Shown: one piece after another, positions 1 to 6,491 of the stretch
Position numbering within the stretch: the first letter of the stretch is position 1
Layout of the letters: the number at the start of each line of letters is the position of its first letter
Assembly (NCBI GenBank): GCA_019322455.1
Contig: JAHWIT010000015.1
Span: 1-8,100 of the forward strand
From: Candidatus Woesearchaeota archaeon
GTDB lineage: Archaea; Nanobdellota; Nanobdellia; Woesearchaeales; WJKL01
DNA: 8,100 nucleotides
Direction of reading: 5' to 3'
Translations under genes and position numbers: made by a program
The notes under the pieces: model-generated
Seen by the model: the letters and a program-made list of their open reading frames with translations, nothing else
What the model was told of the DNA's origin: nothing
Database searches by the model: none

Positions 1-9
1 ATAACATCA

Positions 10-1146
10 TTAGTCTTGCTTTTCTTCTTCACTCTCTTCCTGCTCTCCTTCCTCACTCTTTTCTTCTTCCTCTTCCTCTAATCTCTCTTCCCCTTCTTCT
101 TGATCTCCCTCTTCTATCTTTCTCCTTTTAGCTTCTCTTAAAATTCTTTTCTCTTCAGCCTCTCTCTTCATTTCTTCTTCTATTCTCTCTAATTCTTTAA
201 TCTCTTCTTCAGATATTGGCTCAATTGCTTTTAAAACATCAACCATCTTATTCAGAAATTCATTTCTTATTTCCTCTGCATCTTCATAATAAGCAAAACC
301 AGGAATAGATTCTAATTCCGCAACCCATATCTTTCCATTTTTATCATAAACAAAATCAATTGAATAAATTCTAGGCTCATACCTTTCAAACTTAGAATCA
401 ACCTCTTTAACAATCTCTAAAACTTCATTAGGAATCTTCTCTTTATCTAAAAATACCTTTTTTCCGCCTTTTGCGCAGTTTGCAAATAAGCTTCCTTTCT
501 CAGCAATCCTAACATAAGAATGATCAATTTCATCATTAACAATAACAACCCTTAAATCATGCACTCCTTCTATCCCTAATTCCTTTATTCCTTTACTGCT
601 GTCAATAAACTCCTGAACAACAAAATTCTTCTTAACCTCTTTTATCTTTTTCTTCTTCAAAAACTGAATATCCTTTCCCATTACACCATATCTTGGTTTA
701 AGAACAACAGTATCAGAACCAATCATTGGCAATACCTCTTTTACCTCTTTAATATTATTAACAGCAAATGTTCTTGGAACTAATTTAGAAAAATAATCAT
801 ATGTCTGCATCTTATCCCAGCATAATTTATTCAATCCAGAATTATTAAAGATCCTTATCTTCTTGCCAATATCTTCCTTTTTCTCATCATTCTTATTATT
901 TGTTTCTGACCTGTCAAATATAATCTCAATCTCTCTATTCTCAACTAACTGCCACATATCATCATATACCCAAGCTTTCTTCAATATCCCGTTTTCTAAC
1001 TGTTTAAAAGAACTAATCAAAAATCTAACATCCTTCTTAATGCCAATTGAAGAAAAAAGTGAATAAGCCTTGTTTGTTCGTTTTTTAGAAAAAGGATAAT
1101 CATCCCACTGAAGGTATTCTCCAAAGAGAATTCCAATAGTTTTCAT
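10..1146 (-). CDS. ATP-grasp family protein with a C-terminal glutamate-rich tail
   Basis: A 378-residue protein that reads as a single ATP-grasp domain (the fold of RimK, glutathione synthetase and D-Ala-D-Ala ligase), so probably an ATP-dependent carboxylate-amine ligase of unknown substrate. The N-terminal part (1-110) resembles a pre-ATP-grasp domain. The ATP-binding lysine is probably K150 in VLKPRYGVMGKDI. VVQEF (177-181) fits the hinge strand, HDLRV (196-200) the next core strand, and SIDFVYDKNG...WVAELES (262-280) the metal-binding end, with D264 and E278. The residue two after E278, usually Asn, is Ser280. From about 309 the protein becomes a charged helix, and 345-378 is almost all Glu with some Ser, Gly, Gln and Lys, a tail not normal for the fold. 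The ATG directly follows the TAA of the upstream ATP-grasp gene, so the two are surely cotranscribed. The family is clear; activity and substrate are not. Confidence 0.85.
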   Translation of the reverse strand: MKTIGILFGEYLQWDDYPFSKKRTNKAYSLFSSIGIKKDVRFLISSFKQLENGILKKAWVYDDMWQLVENREIEIIFDRSETNNKNDEKKEDIGKKIRIFNNSGLNKLCWDKMQTYDYFSKLVPRTFAVNNIKEVKEVLPMIGSDTVVLKPRYGVMGKDIQFLKKKKIKEVKKNFVVQEFIDSSKGIKELGIEGVHDLRVVIVNDEIDHSYVRIAEKGSLFANCAKGGKKVFLDKEKIPNEVLEIVKEVDSKFERYEPRIYSIDFVYDKNGKIWVAELESIPGFAYYEDAEEIRNEFLNKMVDVLKAIEPISEEEIKELERIEEEMKREAEEKRILREAKRRKIEEGDQEEGEERLEEEEEEKSEEGEQEESEEEKQD

Positions 1147-2214
1147 TTATTCTTCCCCAACAGGGTGCCACCTAACCTCTCTTAGAGTTGGTTTTTCAGG
1201 ACTAAGAATATATTTATAACCTTCATCTGCAAGCCTTCTTGCTTCTTTGTCTATTGCTTCAACAATCTTTTCAGCTATTCTTCTTATCTTTATCTGATAT
1301 CTTTTCTCTAAAACCCTTCCATGTCCTCCTTGTGCAATATTAGTTACTTTATTTCTATTTACTCTTTTAACGCCTCCAATAAACTTGCCGTCAACAACAA
1401 AGCTTCTTGAATCCCAGTAATACCTTCCTTCAATTAACATTGGCTCAATCTTCTGCTGAACCATATAACCAGGCTTAACAGTAAAATTATAAGGCATTCT
1501 CGCAGAATTAGTAACCTTTATTCCTCTGCCTAAGCTGTCATTTGCAGGCTTAATAACATATCCCTTCTCAAACAACTTTTTGTTTTCTTTAAGAATCTGC
1601 TTTAATTCCTTATTACTGTCAATTAAAAAATATTTAGGAATGTTTATTCCTTTAATATCTTTAACAACATCATATGTTTTATTTTTCATCCAGACTAAGT
1701 CTCTAGCAGCCATTGTGTTTATTACATTGATTCCTTCCTGTTCAAACTCTGGATTTAACTGAAAATAATTTCTTAATATTACATCAGGCTTTACCTTTCT
1801 TCTGTGAGAATTAAGAACATGACTGTTTCCCCCTCCTTTGTTGAAATTTGTTAATGTTAATTTGATAAAGTTATGATCAAGAAAATAATTCCTTGAAACC
1901 CTTAAATTGCTTTGCATATAGCAAAAATGAATATCTTTTTTTATGAATCGTGAAAGTTTTTCAGGCAGCCATACACTGTTTTCTTTTTTATCAGTAAATT
2001 GATGCCCTTTTTTTACAAAAATGCAGAGATTATCTCCAGGTAATTTATTTATGTATTTTGCAAGAGCCTTCACAGTAGTGCAGTCTCCATTCAATTCCTC
2101 AAATTCCTTATGCACAGTTGAAGCTGAGTTTGCCTCTAAAAACCAAGGCCTTCCATCTTTGTCAAAGATGAAATCCAGTCCAGCTATTGCATAATGTCTT
2201 CTCACTCTCTTCAT
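1147..2214 (-). CDS. ATP-grasp protein with rearranged (permuted-looking) domain order
   Basis: A 355-residue protein with ATP-grasp signatures in an unusual order. Residues 8-30 (YAIAGLDFIFDKDGRPWFLE then ANS) look like the metal-binding end of an ATP-grasp domain, with D14, E27 and N29, yet they sit at the extreme N-terminus. Residues 60-180 form an unassigned segment containing VKPDVILRNYF, like a pre-ATP-grasp domain. The ATP-binding parts follow: VIKPANDSLGRGI (K222), MVQQKIEP (251-258), WDSRSFVVDGKFIGGVKR (267-284) and TNIAQGGHGR (291-300). The C-terminus has no ordinary DFI..DG..LEAN motif, only LREVRWHPVG (344-353), where E346 could take the ligand role. The start is firm: the upstream frame reaches a stop within 16 codons, and that DNA belongs to M29-A. 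A weak TATA-like box lies 25-35 nt upstream. Function is unknown; it is paired with the next ATP-grasp gene with no gap. Confidence 0.8.
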   Translation of the reverse strand: MKRVRRHYAIAGLDFIFDKDGRPWFLEANSASTVHKEFEELNGDCTTVKALAKYINKLPGDNLCIFVKKGHQFTDKKENSVWLPEKLSRFIKKDIHFCYMQSNLRVSRNYFLDHNFIKLTLTNFNKGGGNSHVLNSHRRKVKPDVILRNYFQLNPEFEQEGINVINTMAARDLVWMKNKTYDVVKDIKGINIPKYFLIDSNKELKQILKENKKLFEKGYVIKPANDSLGRGIKVTNSARMPYNFTVKPGYMVQQKIEPMLIEGRYYWDSRSFVVDGKFIGGVKRVNRNKVTNIAQGGHGRVLEKRYQIKIRRIAEKIVEAIDKEARRLADEGYKYILSPEKPTLREVRWHPVGEE

Positions 2215-2237
2215 AATATAAAAGCGGATAACAAAAT

Positions 2238-2250
2238 CCTTTTTAAATCT
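2238..2250 (-). promoter_or_regulatory. Possible TATA box for the ATP-grasp gene pair
   Basis: Read on the minus strand, the 45-bp gap between M29-A and the first ATP-grasp gene contains GATTTAAAAAGG. It is centred about 30 nt before the ATG at 2214, the spacing expected for a leaderless archaeal transcript. No strong BRE and no clear Shine-Dalgarno sequence is seen. It could let the ATP-grasp pair be expressed apart from the HTH/HEPN/M29 genes upstream, but such AT-rich matches arise easily by chance in this genome. Confidence 0.4.
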
Positions 2251-2259
2251 TACGAATTT

Positions 2260-3204
2260 TTACACAATTAATTTTCCGTCTTTAATAATTATTTTGCCGT
2301 CAACAAAAATTGTTGGTTTAAGAATAATCCCATCAATATGGATTGGAACATCTGTTTTTCCTCCAAATCCAACATTATTTCCAAAAGCAAGATGGCATGT
2401 TCCTTTAACCTTTTCATCTTCCAAAACATTTCCAGTTATCTTTGCTTTTGGATTAGTTCCAATTCCAAACTCAGCAATATTAAAAGCATTCTTATCCTTA
2501 ACATTCTCTAAAACCTTTCTTAACAGATCTGCTTCATTCCCTCCTTTAATATTTGTTGCAAATCCATTTTTTACTTCAACTGTTATTGGATTTTCTATTT
2601 TAAAACTCAAAACAGAACCATCAATAACAAATCTTCCATTTGCAGTTCCTTCAACAGGCGCTAAAAAAGATTCTCCTGTTGGCAGATTCTTTATCATTCC
2701 CTTTTTTATTCCTTCCCAATATTCTGCTTTTCTTCCCTTTATTGAAAAACTTAAATCAGTTCCCTTCTTTGTTGTTACTCTTACATCATTTCCTTTATCT
2801 AATATCTCTTTTAATCTCTTTGTTTGCCTTTCAATCTCTTTGTAATCAACATCAATTGCTCTTTTCATCATCTCTTCTGTCACTCCAGGCATTGATGCAA
2901 TCCGTGCTCCTTTCTTTGCAGCATCTCTGCTTGCCTTTGTATGAGTTAAAGAATAAGTTGTTAATATCAAAATAGCATCATATCTCTTCATCTCTTCTGC
3001 AATATTCTTAGAAGGCTCTTCTCCATGCCTTTCTCCAATAGGAATATTGATTAAATTTGCTTTAGTTATCTTATGAGCTTCTTTTAACAGAGATTCAGCA
3101 AGATCAATCTTATTATTATCTGTAATAATTAAAACAGACTCCCCTTTTTTAATCTGCATGCAGTTATTCAATATTGTTTTAATTGCCTTTGTTAATCTTG
3201 CCAT
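2260..3204 (-). CDS. M29-family (aminopeptidase T/PepS-like) metallopeptidase homologue, M29-A
   Basis: A 314-residue member of the M29/COG2309 family, whose characterised members include metal-dependent aminopeptidases (AmpS, AmpT, PepS) and the dioxygenase NicX. It is shorter than the usual 360-410 residues, mainly in the N-terminal half. Metal ligands expected from the family are all present: E178 in NLPTGESFLAP, E245 in AEFGIGTNP, H271 in GTCHLAFGNN, and H289 and D291 in the H-x-D of IHIDGI. The conserved DEKVKGT (263-269) precedes the first His. A family active-site Tyr, which I recall as lying seven residues after that His, is Val278 here, so normal aminopeptidase activity is not assured. 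No signal peptide, so probably cytoplasmic. The ATG lies one base after the TAG of the HEPN gene, placing it in that operon. Family confident; reaction and substrate unknown. Confidence 0.85.
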   Translation of the reverse strand: MARLTKAIKTILNNCMQIKKGESVLIITDNNKIDLAESLLKEAHKITKANLINIPIGERHGEEPSKNIAEEMKRYDAILILTTYSLTHTKASRDAAKKGARIASMPGVTEEMMKRAIDVDYKEIERQTKRLKEILDKGNDVRVTTKKGTDLSFSIKGRKAEYWEGIKKGMIKNLPTGESFLAPVEGTANGRFVIDGSVLSFKIENPITVEVKNGFATNIKGGNEADLLRKVLENVKDKNAFNIAEFGIGTNPKAKITGNVLEDEKVKGTCHLAFGNNVGFGGKTDVPIHIDGIILKPTIFVDGKIIIKDGKLIV

Positions 3205-3205
3205 T

Positions 3206-3628
3206 CTAATCCAGCTTATAAATCCTTTTAGAAATTATTTCTTTTAATTTACTTATTATCTTTTGAATATCTTCTAAATTCCGTTGAATATATTCTTCTT
3301 TTACAAAGAAGCCGTCATAAGCAATCTTATTTCTTATTTTTCTTAAATCATCAATCAATAATATCTCATAATTGCCAAACTGATTATAATTTGATTCTAA
3401 ATATTCTATTAATTTTTTATGCGCTCCTTCCCCTATTGTTTTATAGCCGTCCAATAATAAAACTATACTTATTAATTCTCTAATTATCTCATAATATTCT
3501 TTAGTTATATTTGATGAGAATTTAGAAACATCAATAATTCTAATCATGTCTAAAGTATTCTCTACCATTTTTAGAATTGATTTTGCTTTTTCTTTATTAG
3601 GTGTTATTTTTATTAATCCTTCTTCCAT
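3206..3628 (-). CDS. HEPN-domain protein, partner of the adjacent nucleotidyltransferase
   Basis: A 140-residue, all-helical protein whose second half has the HEPN signature LIDDLRKIRNKIAYDGFFVK (91-110). HEPN toxins such as HepT are RNases using R-x(4-6)-H; here the motif is R99-N-K-I-A-Y104, with Tyr in place of His and Gly106 where HepT has the Tyr that is AMPylated. From memory, RN...YxGFFV forms are common among archaeal HEPN proteins, so this is probably a subfamily trait and not decay. The gene starts 2 bp after the HTH-nucleotidyltransferase stop and ends 1 bp before the M29-A start, so the three are cotranscribed. By analogy it binds the nucleotidyltransferase as a two-component module. 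Whether it cuts RNA, is modified on a tyrosine, or only regulates is open. Start choice is the first ATG after the upstream stop; no clear Shine-Dalgarno is visible. Confidence 0.75.
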   Translation of the reverse strand: MEEGLIKITPNKEKAKSILKMVENTLDMIRIIDVSKFSSNITKEYYEIIRELISIVLLLDGYKTIGEGAHKKLIEYLESNYNQFGNYEILLIDDLRKIRNKIAYDGFFVKEEYIQRNLEDIQKIISKLKEIISKRIYKLD

Positions 3629-3630
3629 TT

Positions 3631-4170
3631 TTAGAATATCTTAATATAGCCTTTTAATATAACTCCATTTATTATATTATTTTTTAATTCTTTGCTTAAT
3701 TTATTAAAATCCTCTTTAAAAAATATATTTATTTTTCTTTTAAATTCTTTTTCATATTTCTTAAGATCTAATTCTCTTTCTTTACATTCTAAAAATAAAT
3801 CAATATCACTGTCAATTAAATCTTCACCTCTTGATGCTGAACCAAATAAGATTATTATATTAGGCATACAATTATCATTAAGATATTCAAGCAAACTAGA
3901 TTCTTTAATGATTTTTATTGTATCTATTTTTTTAAGAAATTTAAAATATTCGTTATCCCTGTTAGCATAATATACTGGATAGTTATGTATTCTATGTTTT
4001 TCTTTAATAATCAGCCCCTCTCTTTCAAATTCATCTAAATACTTTTTAACAGATTTTGGAGCTAGATTAATCCTTCTGCTAAGTTCTCTCAGTTGAAAAC
4101 CTATTCCCTTTGGCAAAGGATCTTCAAAAAATACCCTTAAAAGCTTAGTTCTGTTATCTTTTTTTAACAT
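3631..4170 (-). CDS. HTH-domain minimal nucleotidyltransferase (MNT), antitoxin-like
   Basis: A 179-residue fusion. Residues 1-75 form a winged helix-turn-helix: FQLRELSRRINLAPKSVKKY (25-44) fits the two DNA-contacting helices, followed by EREGLIIKEK and a wing strand. Residues 100-179 form a DNA polymerase beta-like minimal nucleotidyltransferase domain with the motif GSx10DxD (IILFGSASRGEDLIDSDIDL; G110, S111, D122, D124). A third carboxylate, usually on a later strand, is not obvious; N148 in RKINIFF may occupy that place. In MntA/HepT systems the MNT protein neutralises HEPN by adding AMP to it. The HTH suggests this copy also binds DNA, most simply its own promoter, where an 18-bp inverted repeat lies between the TATA box and the start. 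It is the first gene of the minus-strand operon and probably leaderless. Confidence 0.8.
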   Translation of the reverse strand: MLKKDNRTKLLRVFFEDPLPKGIGFQLRELSRRINLAPKSVKKYLDEFEREGLIIKEKHRIHNYPVYYANRDNEYFKFLKKIDTIKIIKESSLLEYLNDNCMPNIIILFGSASRGEDLIDSDIDLFLECKERELDLKKYEKEFKRKINIFFKEDFNKLSKELKNNIINGVILKGYIKIF

Positions 4171-4181
4171 ATGTAATAATA

Positions 4182-4199
4182 ATATAACAACTGTTATAT
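4182..4199. promoter_or_regulatory. 18-bp inverted repeat, candidate operator of the HTH-MNT gene
   Basis: The arms ATATAACA and TGTTATAT are exact reverse complements separated by AC. The site begins 12 bp before the ATG at 4170 and runs into the TATA-like box, so a bound repressor would block transcription initiation. The first gene of the operon carries a winged HTH domain, which makes autoregulation the simplest reading. The match is seen directly; its role is inferred. AT-rich DNA makes short palindromes common, but an 8-bp arm at this exact spot is notable. Confidence 0.6.
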
Positions 4200-4204
4200 A
4201 AATA
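4195..4204 (-). promoter_or_regulatory. TATA box of the HTH-MNT/HEPN/M29-A operon
   Basis: On the minus strand the sequence reads TATTTATATA, centred about 29 nt before the ATG at 4170, the classic distance for a leaderless archaeal mRNA. It overlaps one arm of the inverted repeat at 4182-4199. A second AT-rich TATA-like stretch lies further upstream near 4220-4235 but is too far away to give a leaderless transcript. Confidence 0.6.
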
Positions 4205-4247
4205 TTACTGTTTTCTAGTATATATTTAAAAAATCAATCGCAATAAT

Positions 4248-4271
4248 ATTATTTTCAATATTGAAAATAAT
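4248..4271. promoter_or_regulatory. Perfect 24-bp palindrome in the divergent promoter region
   Basis: The half-site ATTATTTTCAAT is followed at once by its exact reverse complement ATTGAAAATAAT, with no spacer or mismatch. It sits near the middle of the 206-bp region between the divergent HTH-MNT and M29-B genes, about 78 bp before the HTH-MNT start and 106 bp before the M29-B start. Because transcripts leave this region in both directions, a terminator is unlikely; a binding site for a dimeric regulator is more natural. The binding protein is unknown. Its half-site differs from that of the repeat at 4182-4199. Confidence 0.55.
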
Positions 4272-4335
4272 TATCAAAGAAACGCTGTAATGCTTGAATT
4301 CAGTCGGTAAAAGCCCAAATATTTATAAGCAAAAA

Positions 4336-4351
4336 CCGAAAGCTTTATAAA
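4336..4351 (+). promoter_or_regulatory. BRE/TATA promoter of the M29-B gene
   Basis: CCGAAAG (BRE-like) followed by CTTTATAAA (TATA box) is centred about 30 nt before the ATG at 4377, with no Shine-Dalgarno sequence in between, so a leaderless transcript is expected. The 21 nt from 4337 match 18 of 21 positions of the promoter at 8051. A second weaker TATA-like run, ATTTATAAG, lies at 4321-4329 upstream. Confidence 0.7.
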
Positions 4352-4376
4352 CTATAAAGTAGTAACAAACTCTAAA

Positions 4377-5462
4377 ATGGCAAAAAAACTATTATCTTTA
4401 GAAAATTGTACTAATCAACTAGTAAAATGTATGAATATCAGAGAAGATGAAAACTTTGCTATTGTTGGAGATAACTCCACAGCATCTATAATGACAGCTT
4501 TAGAAGCAAGTGCTAAAGCATTAGGAGCAAATACTCAATTCTATAACGTTTCTGATGAATCAAGATATGGTCCAAGACCATTCACAGATATTCCTAGGGA
4601 AATAGCAGATGTTATAGAAGCAGCTGCTGTTACATTTTTTGCAGTTGAAAAAATAGCTACTGATGAAGTAGACGAACTGCCTACATTCAGAAAGAAAGTA
4701 AGTCCACTGGCAAAAAAGAATGGAAGATATGGATTCTTGCCTGGATTAAATGAAAAAGTTTTAAGAACAGCTTTTAGTGTTGATTATGATAATGTTAGAG
4801 ATTTTACAAAAAGAGCAGGTGAAAGATTTAAAAAACTAAAATCAGCAGTAGTTTCAACTGAAAAAGGAACATATGCTGAAATTGAATTTGATAATACTGA
4901 TGAAAGATTTCATTGGATGGTTTCTACAGGTGAAATTAAAGAGCCAGGAGATTATGCAAATACAATTCCTGCTTATCTGACAACTCATCCAGCAGGCATA
5001 TCAGGAACATGGATTGTTGATGCTATTTATCAGCCGTTAACGACACAACATAAATACAAAACTGATCCAAAAGCGCTTTTAGCTGAATTAGAAAAACATC
5101 CTGTTACTTTACGAATAGAAGATGTTAATGGAATCAGCAGAATTACAGATGTACAATGTGCTAATCCAGAAATACTGGCATTTGCAAGAAAAAAGATTTT
5201 TGAAACAGATGAGAACTCAAATAGAATAGGAGAATTTGCAGTTGGTACTAACACAGAGATTGAAGGATTAAGTGGAGTAAATATCTTAGACGAATGCGTT
5301 GGTGGAATTGCAAGAATTGGTCATGGTTCTGGTTATTCAGCAACAGGCGGTAATTATTATAAGTCTAATATTCATGCAGATGCTTTAGTAAAAGGAGCAA
5401 CATTAATGGATTTAGGAAATGAAGAAATTTTATTATTAAATGAAAAATTTAATTTAAGATAA
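4377..5462 (+). CDS. Divergent M29-fold protein lacking the first glutamate ligand, M29-B
   Basis: A 361-residue protein related to the M29/COG2309 family through its C-terminal half: RIGEFAVGTN (283-292, E286), ILDECVGGIARIGHGSGY (303-320, H316) and SNIHADALVKGATL (330-343, H333-x-D335). The N-terminal half has a Rossmann-like pattern (NFAIVGDNSTASIM). The first Glu ligand, found in the GE of NLP[AT]GE in the two neighbouring paralogues, is missing; here the region reads GDYANTIPAY (191-200), with Ala or Asn at the matching place. H, H and D remain, the same set used by the mononuclear iron enzyme NicX (2,5-dihydroxypyridine dioxygenase), so a one-metal enzyme is possible. This is the only complete plus-strand gene in the window, with a strong promoter and no leader. 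Its last three codons overlap the tail of the convergent amidohydrolase gene. Exact function unknown. Confidence 0.8.
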   Translation: MAKKLLSLENCTNQLVKCMNIREDENFAIVGDNSTASIMTALEASAKALGANTQFYNVSDESRYGPRPFTDIPREIADVIEAAAVTFFAVEKIATDEVDELPTFRKKVSPLAKKNGRYGFLPGLNEKVLRTAFSVDYDNVRDFTKRAGERFKKLKSAVVSTEKGTYAEIEFDNTDERFHWMVSTGEIKEPGDYANTIPAYLTTHPAGISGTWIVDAIYQPLTTQHKYKTDPKALLAELEKHPVTLRIEDVNGISRITDVQCANPEILAFARKKIFETDENSNRIGEFAVGTNTEIEGLSGVNILDECVGGIARIGHGSGYSATGGNYYKSNIHADALVKGATLMDLGNEEILLLNEKFNLR

Positions 5463-6491
5463 TTTATAAATCCTCTTAGAATTCTTCCACATTACTTTTT
5501 CTTTTAAATCTAAATTCAAGCTCTTCTCTGCATTAATAAAAGCTAACACCTGCAAATAAACATTATAATAATATCTCCATGGATTCTTTAATCTTTTATT
5601 CATTAATGCCCTTAAGTCTTTAGCCAAAGCATCATCATCAGGCCTGTTCTCAATTATTTTAGAGCTAAAGCCAAATGGATAATCAGTTCCATACATTATC
5701 TTAGTTTCTCCAAACAAATCCATTGCAGCTTCAACAGCTCTTTTATCAATAACCATTGAAGCATCAAAATAAACATTCTTGCATTCTTTTATCTTTTTTA
5801 ATTCCTTGTCAAACCATTCAGGGCTTCCTTCCAAAGATTTTTTGTAATCATCAGATCTCATCACAAATCCTCTGTAATTAAATCCAAGATGAGGTATTAC
5901 TGTCCTGATATTATAGTTTTCTCCAATCATATTTACAAACTTTATATCTTCTTCATTATATCCATGACTTAATTCCAGAATCATTGTCAGATCATTATTC
6001 TCAATAAACTCTAAAGTTTTTTCCTGGACAACCTCTTTCAGTAAAACCTCTGATCTTATCTTCTCAGAAACCATTCTTGGGTGAAATTTTATTCCATAAA
6101 ATTTTAATCCATTTTTCTTAGCAACTTTAATTGTTTTATTCAGCTCAGTTATATTATTCAATCCATACATAACCCCATAAATTCCTTTTTTCATCTCTTT
6201 TATCATCAATCTCTTGTTCCATATCAATGGATTTATTTCTTTAAATGGCAGAGGCAATGGAAATCCAATCATCTTAATCTTAGAATCAGGAAAAACAGGA
6301 TCAAAAATATCAGGAAAAACAGTTAATGTTTTGTTTCTGAATAATCTGTAAGAAATAGGATGAGGCTTTGATTTTTCAGGAGGTACATTTCCTGCTCTTG
6401 AACCAGTATGAACATGAGCATCTATTATTTTGTCAGGAACCCATTTGAGAATTCTCTCGCTTAATCTATCATACTCTTTTTTTTCTAGCAT
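5454..6491 (-). CDS. Metal-dependent amidohydrolase (Amidohydrolase_2/ACMSD-like)
   Basis: A 345-residue TIM-barrel amidohydrolase of the COG2159 type; members hydrolyse C-N bonds or decarboxylate aromatic or enol acids. Expected metal and catalytic residues are visible: H26-x-H28 in IIDAHVHTG, H137 in GIKFHPRM, H176 in ELSHG, H201 in IPHLGF and D270 in MYGTDYPFG. NSKRIYKL at the end matches the family NAxRLFxL close. An in-frame TTG sits one codon earlier at 6494, but I choose the ATG at 6491: it overlaps the stop of M29-C by one base (TGATG), a classic coupled arrangement. No signal peptide, so probably cytoplasmic. Cotranscribed with M29-C, so the two probably act on linked substrates. The 3' end overlaps the convergent M29-B gene by 9 bp. 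Family strong, substrate unknown. Confidence 0.9.
   Translation of the reverse strand: MLEKKEYDRLSERILKWVPDKIIDAHVHTGSRAGNVPPEKSKPHPISYRLFRNKTLTVFPDIFDPVFPDSKIKMIGFPLPLPFKEINPLIWNKRLMIKEMKKGIYGVMYGLNNITELNKTIKVAKKNGLKFYGIKFHPRMVSEKIRSEVLLKEVVQEKTLEFIENNDLTMILELSHGYNEEDIKFVNMIGENYNIRTVIPHLGFNYRGFVMRSDDYKKSLEGSPEWFDKELKKIKECKNVYFDASMVIDKRAVEAAMDLFGETKIMYGTDYPFGFSSKIIENRPDDDALAKDLRALMNKRLKNPWRYYYNVYLQVLAFINAEKSLNLDLKEKVMWKNSKRIYKLS

Noticed and set aside
2215..2259. Frameshift or wrong start hiding the missing N-terminal part of the first ATP-grasp protein
   Set aside because: The in-frame upstream sequence meets a stop at 2260-2262, and the DNA beyond encodes an intact M29 C-terminus with no ATP-grasp motifs in any frame.
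2294..2845. Long plus-strand open frame opposite M29-A
   Set aside because: Its product is Ser/Phe/Pro-rich with no family motif and mirrors the codon pattern of the conserved M29 gene on the other strand.
4248..4271. The 24-bp palindrome as a transcription terminator
   Set aside because: It lies between two divergent promoters where no transcript should end, its stem is almost all A-T pairs, and no T-run follows as an intrinsic terminator would need.
4290..4310. Six-codon open frame beginning ATG CTT GAA in the divergent region
   Set aside because: Too short, no Shine-Dalgarno sequence, no fitting promoter; likely chance.
5463..5510. T-rich stretch after M29-B as an archaeal oligo-T terminator
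   Set aside because: It lies inside the amidohydrolase coding region, where the plus strand is T-rich throughout because the minus-strand genes are purine-rich, so it cannot be told from background.
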